Assembly (NCBI GenBank): GCA_013398055.1
Contig: VZRS01002391.1
Coordinates: 127,102 to 191,101 of the forward strand
Source of the DNA: Ifrita kowaldi
Taxonomy: Eukaryota; Chordata; Aves; Passeriformes; Cinclosomatidae
Direction of reading: 5' to 3'
DNA length: 64,000 bases
Part shown: positions 50,601 through 63,936 of the stretch, piece after piece
Position numbering within the stretch: the first letter of the stretch is position 1
Layout of the letters: every line of letters starts with the position of its first letter
The notes under the pieces: generated by a model
What the model saw: the letters and a program-made list of their open reading frames with translations, nothing else
Database searches by the model: none
Told to the model about the DNA's origin: nothing
Position numbers and translations under genes: made by a program

Positions 50601-53600
50601 ACAGAAGGGATAGTATTGTGGGAGTTTCTTGTTTATTTGCCCTTTTAGAAAGGATGTAGGGGTTAAAGTGGATGAAAGGAATAATACAAGTCAATGTAGT
50701 TATATTACTAGAGTATCATACCAAGATATCATCATAGAACAGGTGAATTTTGCCCTCAGAAAAGGTCTTTTCAGTTGGGCTGGTCCTTAGGTTAGGTTTG
50801 CACAGCAAAAGTATGATCCCACTTTCTTATTCAGTCACAGTGAAGCTGCCTTGAAGTCAATTACTGCCTCCTGGTCACTTGCCACTGCTTGTCAGAAACG
50901 AGCATAGAAGGCCAGGAAGACCAAATATATCCCCTTTAGAAAGCTTCATGGCTTTTCCAGTTCTCAGTGTGGCGTCTGTGATTCCATCACAGGTACGTTG
51001 CTATTTGATGATTGCTACTAATTAGGACAAAGTTTTTTCCTTTTCCTTTGTCTGACAACAGATCTACTATGATGAAGAAACCTGGAAACAGCCACTGGAG
51101 CAATGGAAATGGGTTTCTGTGCTTAGAGGAGTGTGTGGTAGTAACTAGAAGCAGTATAGTGTAGCTGTCTGCTTTCTTTTATGCTTTTCAAAGAGAGCTA
51201 GACTCATCCTCATGCCAGCTACTAATGTTCTCTGAAGACAGAGCCAGTGGAGTGAGACATGCTGCTCCCGTGCCTCAAGTTATCTTATCAGCTTCTACTC
51301 TTGATCCCTGGGATGCAAGGGAATTTCTAGCATAAACCTTAAGCACTCCCACAAGCCACCAAGTCATCTTAAATGCAGAAATTATTAAGCTTCTTAATTT
51401 AGAGACTTTATGTCTTAAGCCTGACTCTCTCTCCAGAAAGTGGGTGAGAAAAGTCAAACATTTATTAGAATAGTCACTTATCTGACCGAGTTCAGCTTCG
51501 CTGTAAATAACTTTTCTCCTTTCTCATGAATGCCCACTTTCTTCTCTCTCCATTTTAGGAAAAACTTTCCCAGAATTTGAAATTTTAGGAAAAATATAAG
51601 AATGTGTGCAAATGAATAAAGTCTGGGGTTCTAGTAAAATACATACCTTTCATGAACAAAGGCAGGATGATCCCACAACTGATTTACCTTGCAGAACTTC
51701 TGTGCCCAAACCTTAGCTCAGCAGATGGGACATTGGACTACTCTACATCACCTCAGCTTGCTGGGCAAAATGTAATCCATGAGTTACTTGGAACAGTGTC
51801 ACGAAATACGGCATTCCTGGTCTGAAGCTGGTATAGATGGCATCAAAGTATTATCGCTGTGAACATGAAAAAAAATAAATACAATAAATCTGCCACATAA
51901 ATGCCATCTCTATTACCTTATGGGATACCTTTATTGAGTTTCATACTCACACATGTAGTACTGCATATTAAACTTCCAGCAGCAATGTGCACGTGTTTTG
52001 CTGCTTAGGCCTAGTACAGTATTTTCTTTGCCTTGCTCCGTCACCTTATCTTTTACTGATTCCCTTCTTTCTTATTTGTTGCACTTATTGTTCTTCATTT
52101 CATTCTTACCTGCTTAGATAGTCATCTGACCTAGTTTTAAGATACGGATTAAAGCAAATCCTATAATGTAAGTATTCTTGCTTTTCTGTATTCTGCTCTG
52201 TCATCTGTGTTCTGCTGGGATTTTGGGTACTGGGGCTGGCTTTGGTTGAGAGCTTCTGTGTCTCTGGGACTTACCCCCTAAGTGACTGGGATCATGCTGT
52301 AAGCAACTTTGTTCTCTGAGTTCTTGGGTACCCATTATCTCACTGCTTCAAAAGCAGACTTAATTCTTCAACCTCTGAAGATAACTTTGTCTTTAATTAT
52401 TCAGTCAGAAACTCCCACTGAGGTGAATGGGGGAGGGAGAAGGAAGGTCCCTGTATATTTTAAATCAGAAATGCCCGTTTGAAAGATTTCTGGTTTTGCA
52501 GTGCTAACTCACTCAGGGTAAATAAGCACTTAAATGGCAAAGAAGCAATCTCTTAACATTATTGGGTTAAAAAGCCAGCAGAGATTTGTTCTGATGCAAA
52601 TCTCTCTGCCAGTTTAGGAAGACTGGCAATGTCTGAGAACATTAATAAATAAAAGCAAACGTGAACATCAAGGAAGAGAATGATCCTTCGTTTCCACTCT
52701 GTGATGATGAATTAAAATTAGAGTTGAAGGAAATCAAGAAAGGGTTTTGTTAGTGTCCCAGCCCTAGAAAAGGTGTTGGATCATCAGGTGCCTTAGTTCA
52801 GCTTTTTATCTGTGGTTGTCTTTGTTTCTGGAGCTCTCAGCTTACTTTTGTTTAACAGCTGGTAATCAAGTATTGTGTCTGATGCTGACTGCTCAGCGCT
52901 GTGGCTGATTTTCGTGCCCTGTCTTGCCCCAAGACTTGCTTACTGATCCATACATTCCTTTGTAGGAATGCACCTGGATTTCATCTCCCATTTTCACACT
53001 TGCACAGTTTTTCTTTTTCAGGGAAATGGCTGTTATAATTGCTATGTGACATAGAGTCTAGAGGTCTATCCCAATGTGAAAGTTATATACATCACATTTT
53101 CAGGTATGAATTTCTATTTCTATATGCAAGGATGTAGTAATGTGGTTTAACTATTGTCACGACAGGATTTTTAAAAAGAGAACAACTTGTAGAAGGCAAT
53201 GAGTAGGTGTTCTTCATTTAAAACCACAACTTTATGGAAACAGCTGGCCTAAACTACAGGAACCTCTGGCCAACAACTGTGACCACACAGCTAAACAGAT
53301 TTTTATTTTCAAGTCTCCAATTAACAATCAAAAAGTCTGAGGAAATGAGAGGGCTAAAATAAGAAATGTGAGTGTGTGCCTGCCTGAAGTGTGATACCCC
53401 TGAACGCTGAGCCACAACTTTGTGCTGTTGTGGCATTGGCTACTGCCCCTGCCATCCAGAAAGCACATCATGGTGGTGCTGGAGCTTTTGTCAGTCTCCT
53501 GGTGCATGTGAAAGGAGTGTATACCCAGATACACTGTCCCAGGCAAGGCAGTTCCACCAGACAAAGTGTGCCATTGACATACAGGACAGGTGGCAGGTAC

Positions 53601-56600
53601 AAAAACCTATGAATACTTTATTTCTTCTCTGCACACACCCATACATGGATAAAAGGGAAACTTGGAAGTACCATTCCCCCAGATAAACCCACAAAGATAG
53701 AAAACTGCTACTTTCTATCCAGCATTTTTTTTTAAACTCGACTAGATGAGATTACAACAAAGAACATCTCTAAAATAAACTGGTCTAGTGTAAGCAGCAC
53801 AAATGGGCAGCATGTATGTATTCTCTGAAGAATAATGCACAACTACCATTCCAGATCTCCTGAGTGTTTTAATCTGAAAACCCTAGAGCTAAATTGCTGC
53901 ATGGCTGTGAGGAAACCACTGTGGGATAGATTTAACCTGCTCTCTGTCTGGCAGTGCTGGGGAGTTAGCCTCTAGGTGTGAGTGCAGGTAGCTAAGGACA
54001 GAGTCAAGCAGGCATGTCCATCTTTTATCCCAAGGTGAGGGTACTCTTCTGCTTGCAGATCAGAGTCCCAAGGGCTTCCAGTCTTTATAGAACTAATAAA
54101 GGACTGGTGTACCAGCCTTATTGCTTGTATGCTTTTTATTTCTATGTATATTTTTTGATGTTTTGAATTAAAATTAATCCCATGAATAATGTACATATAG
54201 TGCTTTAAAAGAGTTGCATTTCCTAGCCTACATCCGTGTTTTCCTACTACCTATGGCTACCAAAATTACTTTATTATTGGTTTGTGGTTATTTGGCTATG
54301 TGGTTAAAGAAGAAAGCCTGGCATTCCATGTGAAAGCCTGGTTTCCTCACAGAGAGCTTGAGTTTTCAGTGTTTTCATGTTATGATATTCCTGACTGAAT
54401 GCTTACTCTTTCAAAAACAAGTTTATTTGAATTAATATGCATGCCAGTCCCAGTATTACTGTAAGCAGCTTTTTTCATTTCAGAAAAAATATTTGCATTT
54501 ATTTTTAGAGAAATTTATTGATACTTGAACAGTTCTACTGATGCTAGGGGAGTCCCCAACCTAAAATACAAGTCTAAATATTCATACAATTTTTGCTTAA
54601 GCTAATATTTTTTCACAGTCATGCAACACTTACTAACCAACATTTAATCAGATCAATATATTTTAATTGAAACTAATGGCAGATAGCTTAAACCAACAGA
54701 TTTTTCACTGAACTAAGTACATTAAATCAATACATTGCCAAAACCTGTGAGATCTTGTATAAAAGGTATTTTTATTCTTAGCTAAATTAATTTATTGAAA
54801 CATAGGAATATTAACAGTAATCAAAATACTGACATTCAGACACTGCTCATGGTATCAGTACATAAGAAAACTTCAGGCAAACTTACACAAAGCCATATAA
54901 AACAAGGCGTTAACTTGCTGCAAGTGAAAAAATAAAAGGCTTGGGGTTGATTCCTTCTCTTTGCTACAAACTATCTGTCTCATCTTGGGCGAAGTCCTTA
55001 GAGGACTAATTTAGGCCTGGACTTTCCCAGCTGACACCAGCAGAGTAAGCCAGGCTCCTCTCTGCTCAGCCGTGCTGCAGAGTCACTGGAGGTGACTCAG
55101 TGCACTGATTATCCAGGGGGTGTACAACCAACATGGCCATTTCAACCAGGTAGCTCAAGTTTGGTGAAACCTGTCATTAGTGGCTGATATTGCAAAATCT
55201 GTCAGTGCAAGAGAGAATTAGGTACCTTGATCAGCACACCTCTTATCTATCCATAGATAAGGTTCCTGTACACAGAACAAGGACAGCAGCACTTCTCCAA
55301 AATGGGTCTTCTTTGACTCGAAGCTTTTGGGCTGGGGACCATCTCTGACTTTCTGCTTGGACAACACCTCACAACAGGGTCTCAGTCACAGTTATTATCA
55401 CAGCAAGCTGACTGTAAATATAGAATTGGAAGAATTGGTGACTTGAGTGAGAAACTGATAGCATTTACCCATCTGCTGGATTCCTATTTTCAGCAGGAGA
55501 TACACAAGAGCATAGGCACTACTGTGCGTAGGAGCGATGACACAAAGACAACGGGGTGGGATGGAGGCTGGCACACGGTCATCTGTTTTGGTATTCAGTT
55601 ACAGTTACAGCATAATTAGTCTACTAATTGCATGCCCAAGTTTAGTAGATGAATTTGTATTTGTAATTACGGCTTATTGAAATGCACTGTGTTTTCAATG
55701 CTTGCCTCTGTTTCCATGTGACAGTGAAATTTTCTTCTTCCACTCCCCTTGTGTTGATTGCACATGCAGAAAAGTAAAAGATGACCACAATCCACACAGG
55801 CAAGTATGTCAGACCCTTGCAAAAATAGCAGCCAAACTGTAACCATCAGTTCTGCAATCATATCTATGGGAGTTCCTGGTCTCAGGTGCAGCTTTGTTGG
55901 CTTCCTGTTGGCTTGTTGAAACCTGTTTAGTGTCAAGGGCCACCCTTGCTTACAGAATCGTGCTGGGGGATGCAGAGATCCTGCTACTCAAGTTATCACC
56001 TGTTGAAAATGGCCTCTCAAAAAGCAGCTTCCATCTTCTGCAAAGACATTTTCCAGTTCCAGGTGCAGAAAATTCTGCAACTGCCCCAATAACTTTGCAA
56101 AACTCTTCCCTCATCTTTTTCATGTGAAGTGAGCGAGCGGAAGCCACTAAAGTGATGTCATTTCTTAAGAAGAAGCATTGTCTTTCTTACAATCTACAGG
56201 GAAAATACTTCTTCCTTTTCTTCCATTTAGTTTCGCTGTATCCAGCTGAGAAGCATAAGCTAAGTACTAAGAAAAGGACTTACCCTTTAAGAAGAATCTT
56301 GGATGATACTATAAACAATGTACAGCTTTGTTTTTATTTGATAAACCTTCACAAACCCCCCACATTCTTTGAAGTTTTGAAGTAGTTGCCAGGAGTTTCT
56401 GTCCCACGAGAAGGTAAGGCGGCAGCCACATGACATATGTGCAGGATTTTATGCATTCTACAAGAGGTTAGAGAGTCTGTCTCACTTTCAGAGAGATGCC
56501 ACTGTATTTATAAGATTGTCTGTACCAAGGGAGAATCAAACTGAAACTTGTAGCCTGTACATTCTGTAACAGTTTGCTTTAATTAAAATTAGTTCCTAAG

Positions 56601-56662
56601 CAGAACTCCAGATCAAAACATACTCTTCAAACTTTGGGGAAAACACATAATGGAGTAGTACC

Positions 56663-56680
56663 TTTTTTTTTTTTTTTTTT
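56663..56680. repeat. T18 homopolymer next to an undetermined base
   Basis: Eighteen T residues are followed by GTCT, then N at 56685, then GTCTAGC. The single N is probably a consensus failure after the homopolymer. Length and local sequence here should not be trusted. The 74-codon frame crossing it contains an undefined residue. Confidence 0.85.
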
Positions 56681-57339
56681 GTCTNGTCTAGCTTCCTTAA
56701 AAAAAATAATTGATTGCACAAAAACTTGGTGCTGACAACTGGGGAGCTATAGACTCCAAGTTCCTTGAAAACTAAGTAGATGGACCATACTATTTCACTT
56801 TCTATGTATCTATTCCCCATGATTTATGATTCCCACAGACCAAGATCTGAAAACTCAGGCCAAAATGCTGAAATGAAGAGCAGAGGAAGTAAACAACATT
56901 GACATTTCAGAGCAAAACCCTTTCAAGCTCAGTTATCCCTGTTGTTAAGGAAGCTACTGATGTAAGGGAAACTTTTTGAATGCAAAGACAAGTAAAAAAG
57001 TACCTCTTAGGAGGAGCATGAAGCTGTTGATTCTTTCAAGAAATATATTCGGTATCTTATCTCTGATCTTGCTTGGTTCAGCAGAGATCTGAAAAGTTAT
57101 TGGCTGGAGAAAGAGAACAAAAAAAGCCATAAAAAAGCCCCACCCCAAAGCCACACCCCAAAGCTAAACAAACAAATCTCAAACCAAAAGCAAACTTTCG
57201 CAGATTTCATAGGACATCACAGTTGACAATTTTCATCTGAATATGGTTGGTTCCTTCTCTGCATATCTTTGGTCAGCACTGTTTCAATTCTGAGAAAAAA
57301 ATGTCTTCTTGTTCATGTACTGTGAAATAGATGAAAGCA

Positions 57340-57620
57340 TCTGAACGAGGAGGTAGGGCTCATTCTGTCATCGAGCCTCGCCTGTTGTACTGTTTAGGTT
57401 TCTACACGCTTTCGAGTCCTAATTATTTAGCCAGACCACAGACCATATCCTTTAAATAAGTAGCAATATGCATTTAACAAGTTCCTTCACAACTTAACAG
57501 TCAAGTGCCATTACCTATTTAACAAGTAAGTTAATTGAGATGTTGCACACAGAGCAATCCCCTTGTAAATTCAATTAATCCCTCACAACTGGCTCAGACT
57601 TGCTGCCCTTCAAATACTTG
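57340..57620. promoter_or_regulatory. Possible conserved noncoding element
   Basis: A long block of complex sequence with retained CpGs (ATCGAGCCTCGCC, ACACGCTTTCGAGTCC) and dense homeodomain, Mef2 and TAAT-type words (CTAATTATTTAG, TAAATAAGTAGC, TTAATTGAG, AATTCAATTAATCCC), plus AACCACA-like Runx words on either strand. No repeat or coding frame is visible. It resembles a deeply conserved enhancer, but this is an unverified inference. Confidence 0.27.
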
Positions 57621-57709
57621 CACAGAGATTTAGAAAATGTAGTATATTTAGTGAGGAGCCGAAAGGGAGGGAGAGGTGACTAGTCTCTTGCTTTGGCTAA
57701 TCTTTGTGA

Positions 57710-57900
57710 AATGGTCATTGTAAGTGACAATTTTATGCATTGCATTGCATAGGATACAGTGTCTCTATATCACTGTATCAGCTGTCAGCCTGAGCATCTG
57801 AGTATCTCCTTCATGCAGATGCAGTTTGCACCCGTGTCAGCCGCAGTTAATTACAGTGGTATCGTGTGGATGGATACATGTACAAAGCCTTGAGATACAA
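57710..57900. promoter_or_regulatory. Possible conserved noncoding element
   Basis: This follows the preceding block closely. It contains ATGCATTGCATTGCATAGG (three overlapping POU-like/C/EBP-like ATTGCAT words), TATCAGCTGTCAGCC, CATGCAGATGCAG, CCCGTGTCAGCCGCAGTTAA and GTATCGTGTGG. The dense binding-site-like words and CpGs stand apart from the flanks. Conservation not testable here. Confidence 0.25.
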
Positions 57901-60900
57901 AATATAAATTCAGAGTTTATTAATTATTACTAATAGATCAGGAGTGCTTTGGTCGATCTGATTTTGTGCGGGTTTATAGTATCTCTTGTTTTTAAGGCAG
58001 TCTGTAAGATATAAACTCTCTACTGGGCACTTAACGTAGTCTGTCTTGTTGGTTAGTCCTAAACAAGGGTTGAAAAGAGAAAAGTCCTGCTAGCACAGAG
58101 AATCAGCACTTTCTAATTACCCTGTTTTGTGGTACAAGGTGGTCTGGTGAGGTGACCTACAGCAGGAAGTCAGCACTTTTTGAGTGAGTACCAGCACTTT
58201 TTTGCATTTGTTTGCTTCAGACTTCTATTCTCTTTCAAATGGATCAAGTTACCTTTCTTTGGATCTTTAGCTTTGTTCATTAGTACATCCCCAAAGAGTA
58301 TTTTGTCAAACAAAGCAAAACACCTTGAAGACAATTCTAAGTTTTTTGAGAGTTATAGCCCATACTTTGTTTATGTATAGTGATTATTTATTGAGTTAGC
58401 ACTCCCAAAAGGCAGATCTGTATACCAGAAAAATGCATTAGATAATTGCTACTTGGTTTGTTCTCCTGGTATTTTGTGGTATTTTATGCTGTCTTAATGG
58501 CATCACCTGAGATTCTTTGGGAACAAAAATATTTTAAACTGTGGTCAGTGATAAATTTTCAGGAAGTGCTTTTCAAATTCCCATAGTCAGAAGCTCTGCT
58601 GAAAATGTTCTTATGTCCAGGTTGTTGTTCTGGATAACATACTAACAAATGACTATACAAATCTTAGAGCCATAAGAAAGACTGGGGAAAGAGATTATGA
58701 TAATTCTAAACCTAAATCCTACAATGAACAAATGTTTCCATTTAATCTTTCTGACTTACTGTATTTTGAAAATTAGAAAATAGTTTGCTATGTGATGCTT
58801 AGAAATATTTTCTTAGGTTATGTTCTCAGTCAGAGGTTTGCTAAGAATCACTTCTCTCTCCAAATATCACTCTCTTTAAGAACCCTGAGAAGGACTCCTG
58901 GATTTAGAACATGTTGACAAGAATAAAACTACATTGAAAAGCTCAAAGGTCCAATAACACCTAACTCACTTCTACTATAAGCAGATAAATATCAACTATG
59001 AAAATGTCAAGAGTTTCAAATTCAATAAATAAAATACTGTACAATTTTCATGCGTCCATGACAGAGAATGCTGTCAGCACCTGAGGGAATCAAGAAAGCT
59101 TCAGGTATTTTGAGATCTGATGGCCAAGAAAGGCTAGCTCATCTTCTTAGATAGTTTTAGTAAGAACAATGCTGGAATAGCACAATAGATTATTTAGACA
59201 GCAAACTGATGCTATCAACGATTTTTCATTACTCTATGCTCTACACGCCTCTTTTGGAACCAATGCTGACCACACAGCTTAGTATAATTGAGAGGTTGAA
59301 CTCTATTTCCATTTGATATTTTCCCTGCTGTTTCAATGATAATATTCGCATACAATAGGAGGAGATAATAATACAAAATCTATATTACTCTCCAAACCAT
59401 CTTTTGCTGTCTAAATCCATTGTACTCTTTGGGAGCTAGTTAGCTAATTATTAAAACAATATCTAAAAATAATCAACTTCCAGAAAAATTGGCAGGCCAA
59501 ATTCAGTTCCCATTCATCCCCAGACAGCACCAGTGCATTGTAGTGTGAGGGAGGATTATAGAAAACAGTGTCAAATTATCACTTTTCAATAGTGGATAAT
59601 TCATGTGTGGGTTGTAGGAAACAGCCTAATGGCTTTACAGACAGCCATTACACTCTTTACCTCCTCTTCATCTTGTTCTTTACTTGCCAGATTCAAGCAC
59701 AGCATGTGCTACAGGAGGACCTGGGTATCCTTGCAAGACCTCTTTCATCTCTCATTGCAGATAGGATCTGGCAAAGAAGGAGCACCACATTATTTTAACA
59801 CAAAGACAACTGTCACATTATTTCCCCAGTGGCCAATCACCCTGCAGGGGACAACTTCATCTATATTGTACCTGCTTAACATACTTCATTAACTGTCAAT
59901 TACCAGCTACCTCAGCACCTTTTCTGTTGGCATTACACAATTATTCTTTCTATGTCCCAAACAGTACCACAGCTCCTACTGCTTCATAATCCAAGTAAGG
60001 AGATATTAATCTTAGAAATGTGTATTAGAGCAATTAAAATAGATTTTCAAGATGGTTTATGGCTTGTTTTTTCATGGTGTTCAGCACCTACTACTATTTT
60101 TGAATTTTAAATACAAGGGAGAGTTCCCTCTAAAAAACAGACATATGTCTTTCAGAGGGGATAATATTTTTCTTTGACAGAGACTTTCCATAGAAGCTCT
60201 CACTGCCAAGTATAGCAGCAAACTTTTCTAGTTTAACATACTCCTTCAAGATAAATTTTAAAGGTAAATAAACAGAGACTTGACTTCAGTCACCTCACTG
60301 AGGCTTGCTAGGCTAGGAGCTAAGGAGCATATCTACCCTGGGCTCTTTCTGCAGGCATTGGAGACAGACCTGCCCTTCTGAATAGAAAGTCAGCCTACCT
60401 GAGCCAAACTATACTCACTGACTTGTGTGAGACTCTGCTCCTCACCACAGAGCCTTAGTTAAGTGGCTTTTCATTAAATGTGTCACTTAGAACATCCTTG
60501 TGAGAAGCAGGACTTTTGGTTTTATGGAGACAGTTCAAGAGGCTGGAGTTCCAGATGGCTGCAATGGCCAGCAGAAAGGTGGGTTCGGATGAGGAGCTAA
60601 AATTTGAGGATGGGAGTAAGGTGACATTAAGATTGGGTCCCTAAACGCGGGAACAGATATGGAAGAGGAGGATGGGGGCTCGAGAGTTCCAGGCCAGCAA
60701 AGCTGCGGGAGGCTCCATGGACAGAAGATGTAAAACTAGAAGGAGCATTTGTTTGAGCTAGCACTTACCAGTGTATGTAATTGTCTACTTGAATATTCAG
60801 CTCTGCTTATGCTAACCAGCTTCAGTGCATGAGCCCAGATCACCAGAGAAAGGAGCTTGGGGGGACAGTGTTGGGTACAAAAGGGTGCTGCTCACAACCG

Positions 60901-62929
60901 TGCACAATTCCACAATTCCCCACCACTGCTGTGGGACAAGAACAGAATTACAGGACTGCTCCCTGCTTCCCTCCCTCACCCTCTTCTCTTTCTCTCTCTT
61001 TTTTTTCTTTTCCTCTACCTGGAATATGACAAATTTCTTCAAAGGACACTTTTGAAACTAAGAAAACCTGTATTTTCACAGAAAAAATCAAACAGTAAAT
61101 GACCTAATGCCTGTTACAAAGACATCTGATTAAAGCACATTCAACATACAGTTTAGAACAGACTAGCATCAAACGTTCTGAAAGGGAACAGATGAACCAA
61201 GAAAATTGAAAGTCAATGGAAATCCTAAATACCTCCTGATTACATAGAGTTTTCCCAGTCATTTTTCAAAAGGAGCAAGGGACATCTGATCGCTCAGCTC
61301 CTGCTCTAATTAGGTTGAAAGGCAAATCCTTCAGAAAAGGGAAGCATGGCTTGAGGTTACCCATTGTGGCTGTGGAGTCTGCTGTGAAGTTGAAGGTTTC
61401 TGCATGCTTCAGCTTTCTAAATTAGTATTTCTTCCAACTGAATATTTTTGCTGCTTCTCCTTTTCTGTTTGTGTTTTCTTTTTTTCTACCTGAATCAGTA
61501 TGCTTCTTCCAGATGTAGCTGCTGCATACTTCTGCAGGTATTGATCAGGGCACTCTCTCTGATCGGTTGGAGAGAAAATGACATTACCTGTCATCTTTTC
61601 CCATGCTACAGAATTGTAAAATGCAAGGTTTCAGTACATCAATTAGCTTCAAAATACTATAACTGCATATTAGGAAACAGCAGATACCTATTGCCATATG
61701 CTACATTTGTACCTTCACTACCCTTCAAGACACCTCTGGGGGCGTTAACAGCATTTCAAGTACGGTTGGAATGTGTGTATTGCCTAAATATGTAAGGAGG
61801 AAGGGTCTCCACAGTGAGGATTGTATCTGCAACAAACGAACCTTCTTTTTTAACACTTCCTTAGTTAATAATGCTGTCTGGGCTAAGATTCCTTTTAATA
61901 TTGGTAGGAAAACCAGTCAAAGTAAATTCTCTAACTGGAGTAAAAATAAAACCTTGTGACTCTCTGATGTGCCCATAACTTGAATTTTTGAATTAATGCA
62001 GGAAGGGTTTAGGGAGTTCCAATATGCCAAACTTCCACTTCTGTAAAAGCTGTTTGTTCATGGCCAGGTGTAATATTTTTTTCCCCCTTTCTTTTTTTCT
62101 CTCCCCTTAAATAAAAAGGAACACTGTGCAAACACCAGCTGACTCCTTTTTTATCTGTCAGCACATTCTTTACATCTGTGCATAAACACTATTATCACAA
62201 ACTCAGAATGTTACTGCAAAAATTAACAGAGTCCTTAAAATGTACTCTCTGCAGTCTCCATTGGAATACAACTTTAATGCGTTAATGTGAGAACAAGCAA
62301 GCTCTAGAGGAAAAAAAGGAAGGCTTTTCATTTTCACAGAAGGTTAACCAGGGTTTCCTTCACTATCATGTGTATGCACAGGGTAAATATTTTGTACTTA
62401 GTACAGTATTGTCTTTTGACATATAGTTGGCCTCAATAATGTTTCCTATTGTGTTCACTTAAAATATTAACCATTGATGAAAAGACATGGTCTGAGAGAG
62501 AATGATACCGAACATGGCATTTTTTAAGAGATTTTTAAAGATTACCATTTAGAATGGAACCTCTAGCTAGGTATTAGTGTGTCTGTATGTAGGAAAAAAA
62601 CAGAGTCATATTTTTCATGTTTATAGGGATGACCTTTTATGTTATAGTACATTGCTTTGAAGCACAGTTATTTTAATTGCTTTATATGCCTATTGAGACC
62701 ATTCTGCATGTCACTTTGTTATATATAGCACCAAGTCACATATGTTTGGTCAATGAATCTTTTGCTGCCTTGATATTTATGTTAAACTCTGAGCAGGAGT
62801 TGTGGTAACATTGTACTCTGGGTTTTGCTGGTGGTGTTTTTTTGTTGTTTAGGTTTTTTTACTGTCACTCTAGCTATATACCTAATGAGGTGACAGGAAG
62901 AATTAAAAATGACAGACTGTTTTGGCTGC
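57901..62929. other. Non-coding unique interval
   Basis: No gene or known transposon recognised. A pyrimidine tract occupies about 60968-61015. A small GC-richer patch with a few CpGs lies at 60640-60720. Frames at 59568-59892, 60812-61102 and 61448-61795 (up to 115 codons) show no domain and are interrupted by low-complexity DNA. Confidence 0.55.
60968..61015. repeat. Pyrimidine-rich (CT) tract
   Basis: A nearly pure C/T run, CCTCACC followed by TCTTCTCTTTCTCTCTC and T8. Four overlapping short frames here all draw on this tract and are not genes. Confidence 0.75.
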
Positions 62930-63375
62930 AGTGGGGCTGTCTGAGCTATATTTCCCTGTAATACAGCTCAATAAACCCAGCTTGTGGAAAACCCTCTGCA
63001 CGTGATTCATTGCTGCAGCAAGGGTCCGGACGGAGGTTTAGGGAAGAGCGCTGGTTGGGCTGGGCTGCGTGGACGGGGACTTGGCACCCCATGGCACTGG
63101 CAGCTCTGGGGATGCACAAGGCTGCTCCAGCCACCAAGTGCGGCTCCCAAAAACACCTAATTAGAAGGCGTGAGGGTCAACTATGCCACCCTTATTTTGC
63201 TCCACTTGTAACACTGTAGCTTACAGTCCGTAGTGCCTCTGAAGCGTGGTGGCACCTTCTCCAGACAGACCCTCGGAGCTGGGAATCACTGGGAACGCGG
63301 TGGCGTAAAACAGCCATTGCGGGGTTTCGAGGCAGCCTCTGTGTCTGTGGCAATAACCGTCTCAGCATCCACGTG
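62930..63375 (+). other. CpG-dense block, possible LTR end or small CpG island
   Basis: About eighteen CpGs can be counted by eye between 63000 and 63375, against very few in the surrounding kilobases, and the block is clearly GC-richer. At its upstream edge a TATATTT (about 62947-62953) lies 23 bp before AATAAA (62970-62975), the compact layout also seen in the LTR at 29718-30174. This could be the 3' part of a plus-strand bird LTR with following internal sequence, or a small promoter-type CpG island with a fortuitous AATAAA. No primer-binding site, viral gene or first-exon frame was identified. Short frames here (62946-63407) have no recognisable domain. Confidence 0.35.
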
Positions 63376-63885
63376 CCATTTTGCTTCTGTGTTCCTGGTG
63401 GAAGCATAAAAGGTATCAGAAGAGATTCCTCAGGACAGAATGGTTAACTACAGGTGTTAAACTGATAGCTGGTGTAATTAAGAAAAAAGATCTGTCATGT
63501 CACAGACTGTGCAGAATAAATTCCAGATATCCGCGCATAATCTTTCAAAGTGCCTTTATCTCCAGAGCCAGAAAGGGTGACCACAGAATACCCTGAACCC
63601 AATTATGTACTTTCTGATTATCATATTTTTATTTCTCAAGACACAGGGCTAATAAGAAAGATCAAAAAATGTTTGAACCAGAGTAATTTCAAATGTCAAG
63701 AACTAGTTATTCTTACAACAAGCTCCCAGGTCTTGGCAATGTAAGCTGTTCTCTGTTTGGTTTGATTCCTCTTGGGGAGTGGAAACAAGGGACTAGGAGA
63801 TTTAAAGTGACTTTGTACTGTGGAATCGACACATGCTTTTGAGACCTGCATTTGACACTGGTTTTGAGGTGGTTTGTTTCTTCTC
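63376..63885. other. Non-coding sequence
   Basis: No gene or repeat recognised. The overlapping 60-71 codon frames are of chance size and lack domains. Confidence 0.55.
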
Positions 63886-63936
63886 ATTTTATTTTATTTT
63901 ATTTTATTTCATTTTATTTTATTTTATTTTATTTTT
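63886..63936. repeat. (ATTTT)n pentanucleotide microsatellite
   Basis: About ten ATTTT units with one ATTTC variant. It is followed by T-rich low-complexity DNA to the window edge. Likely length-polymorphic. Confidence 0.95.

Larger units (their letters stand above)
47404..57339. other. Non-coding unique interval
   Basis: About 10 kb without recognisable gene or transposon. A (TTTC)n-like pyrimidine repeat lies at 47596-47632, and a T18 run followed by an ambiguous base lies at 56663-56685. Frames of 60-110 codons (48121-48453, 53391-53686, 55667-55936, 55894-56127 and others) overlap frames on the other strand and show no domains. The 53390-53690 segment is GC-richer and open in several frames, but has no recognisable homology. 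Confidence 0.55.

Noticed and set aside
53254..53694. Cluster of overlapping frames on both strands in GC-richer DNA
   Set aside because: Open in several frames at once with no family resemblance; base composition alone explains the lack of stops.
54060..54125. TTTATAGAA followed by AATAAAGG, LTR-like
   Set aside because: The two words are too close together and no terminal repeats or U5-like segment are visible.
61535..61600. Short inverted repeat GATCAG/CTGATC, possible hairpin
   Set aside because: The stem is only 6 bp and not extended, far below a microRNA precursor.
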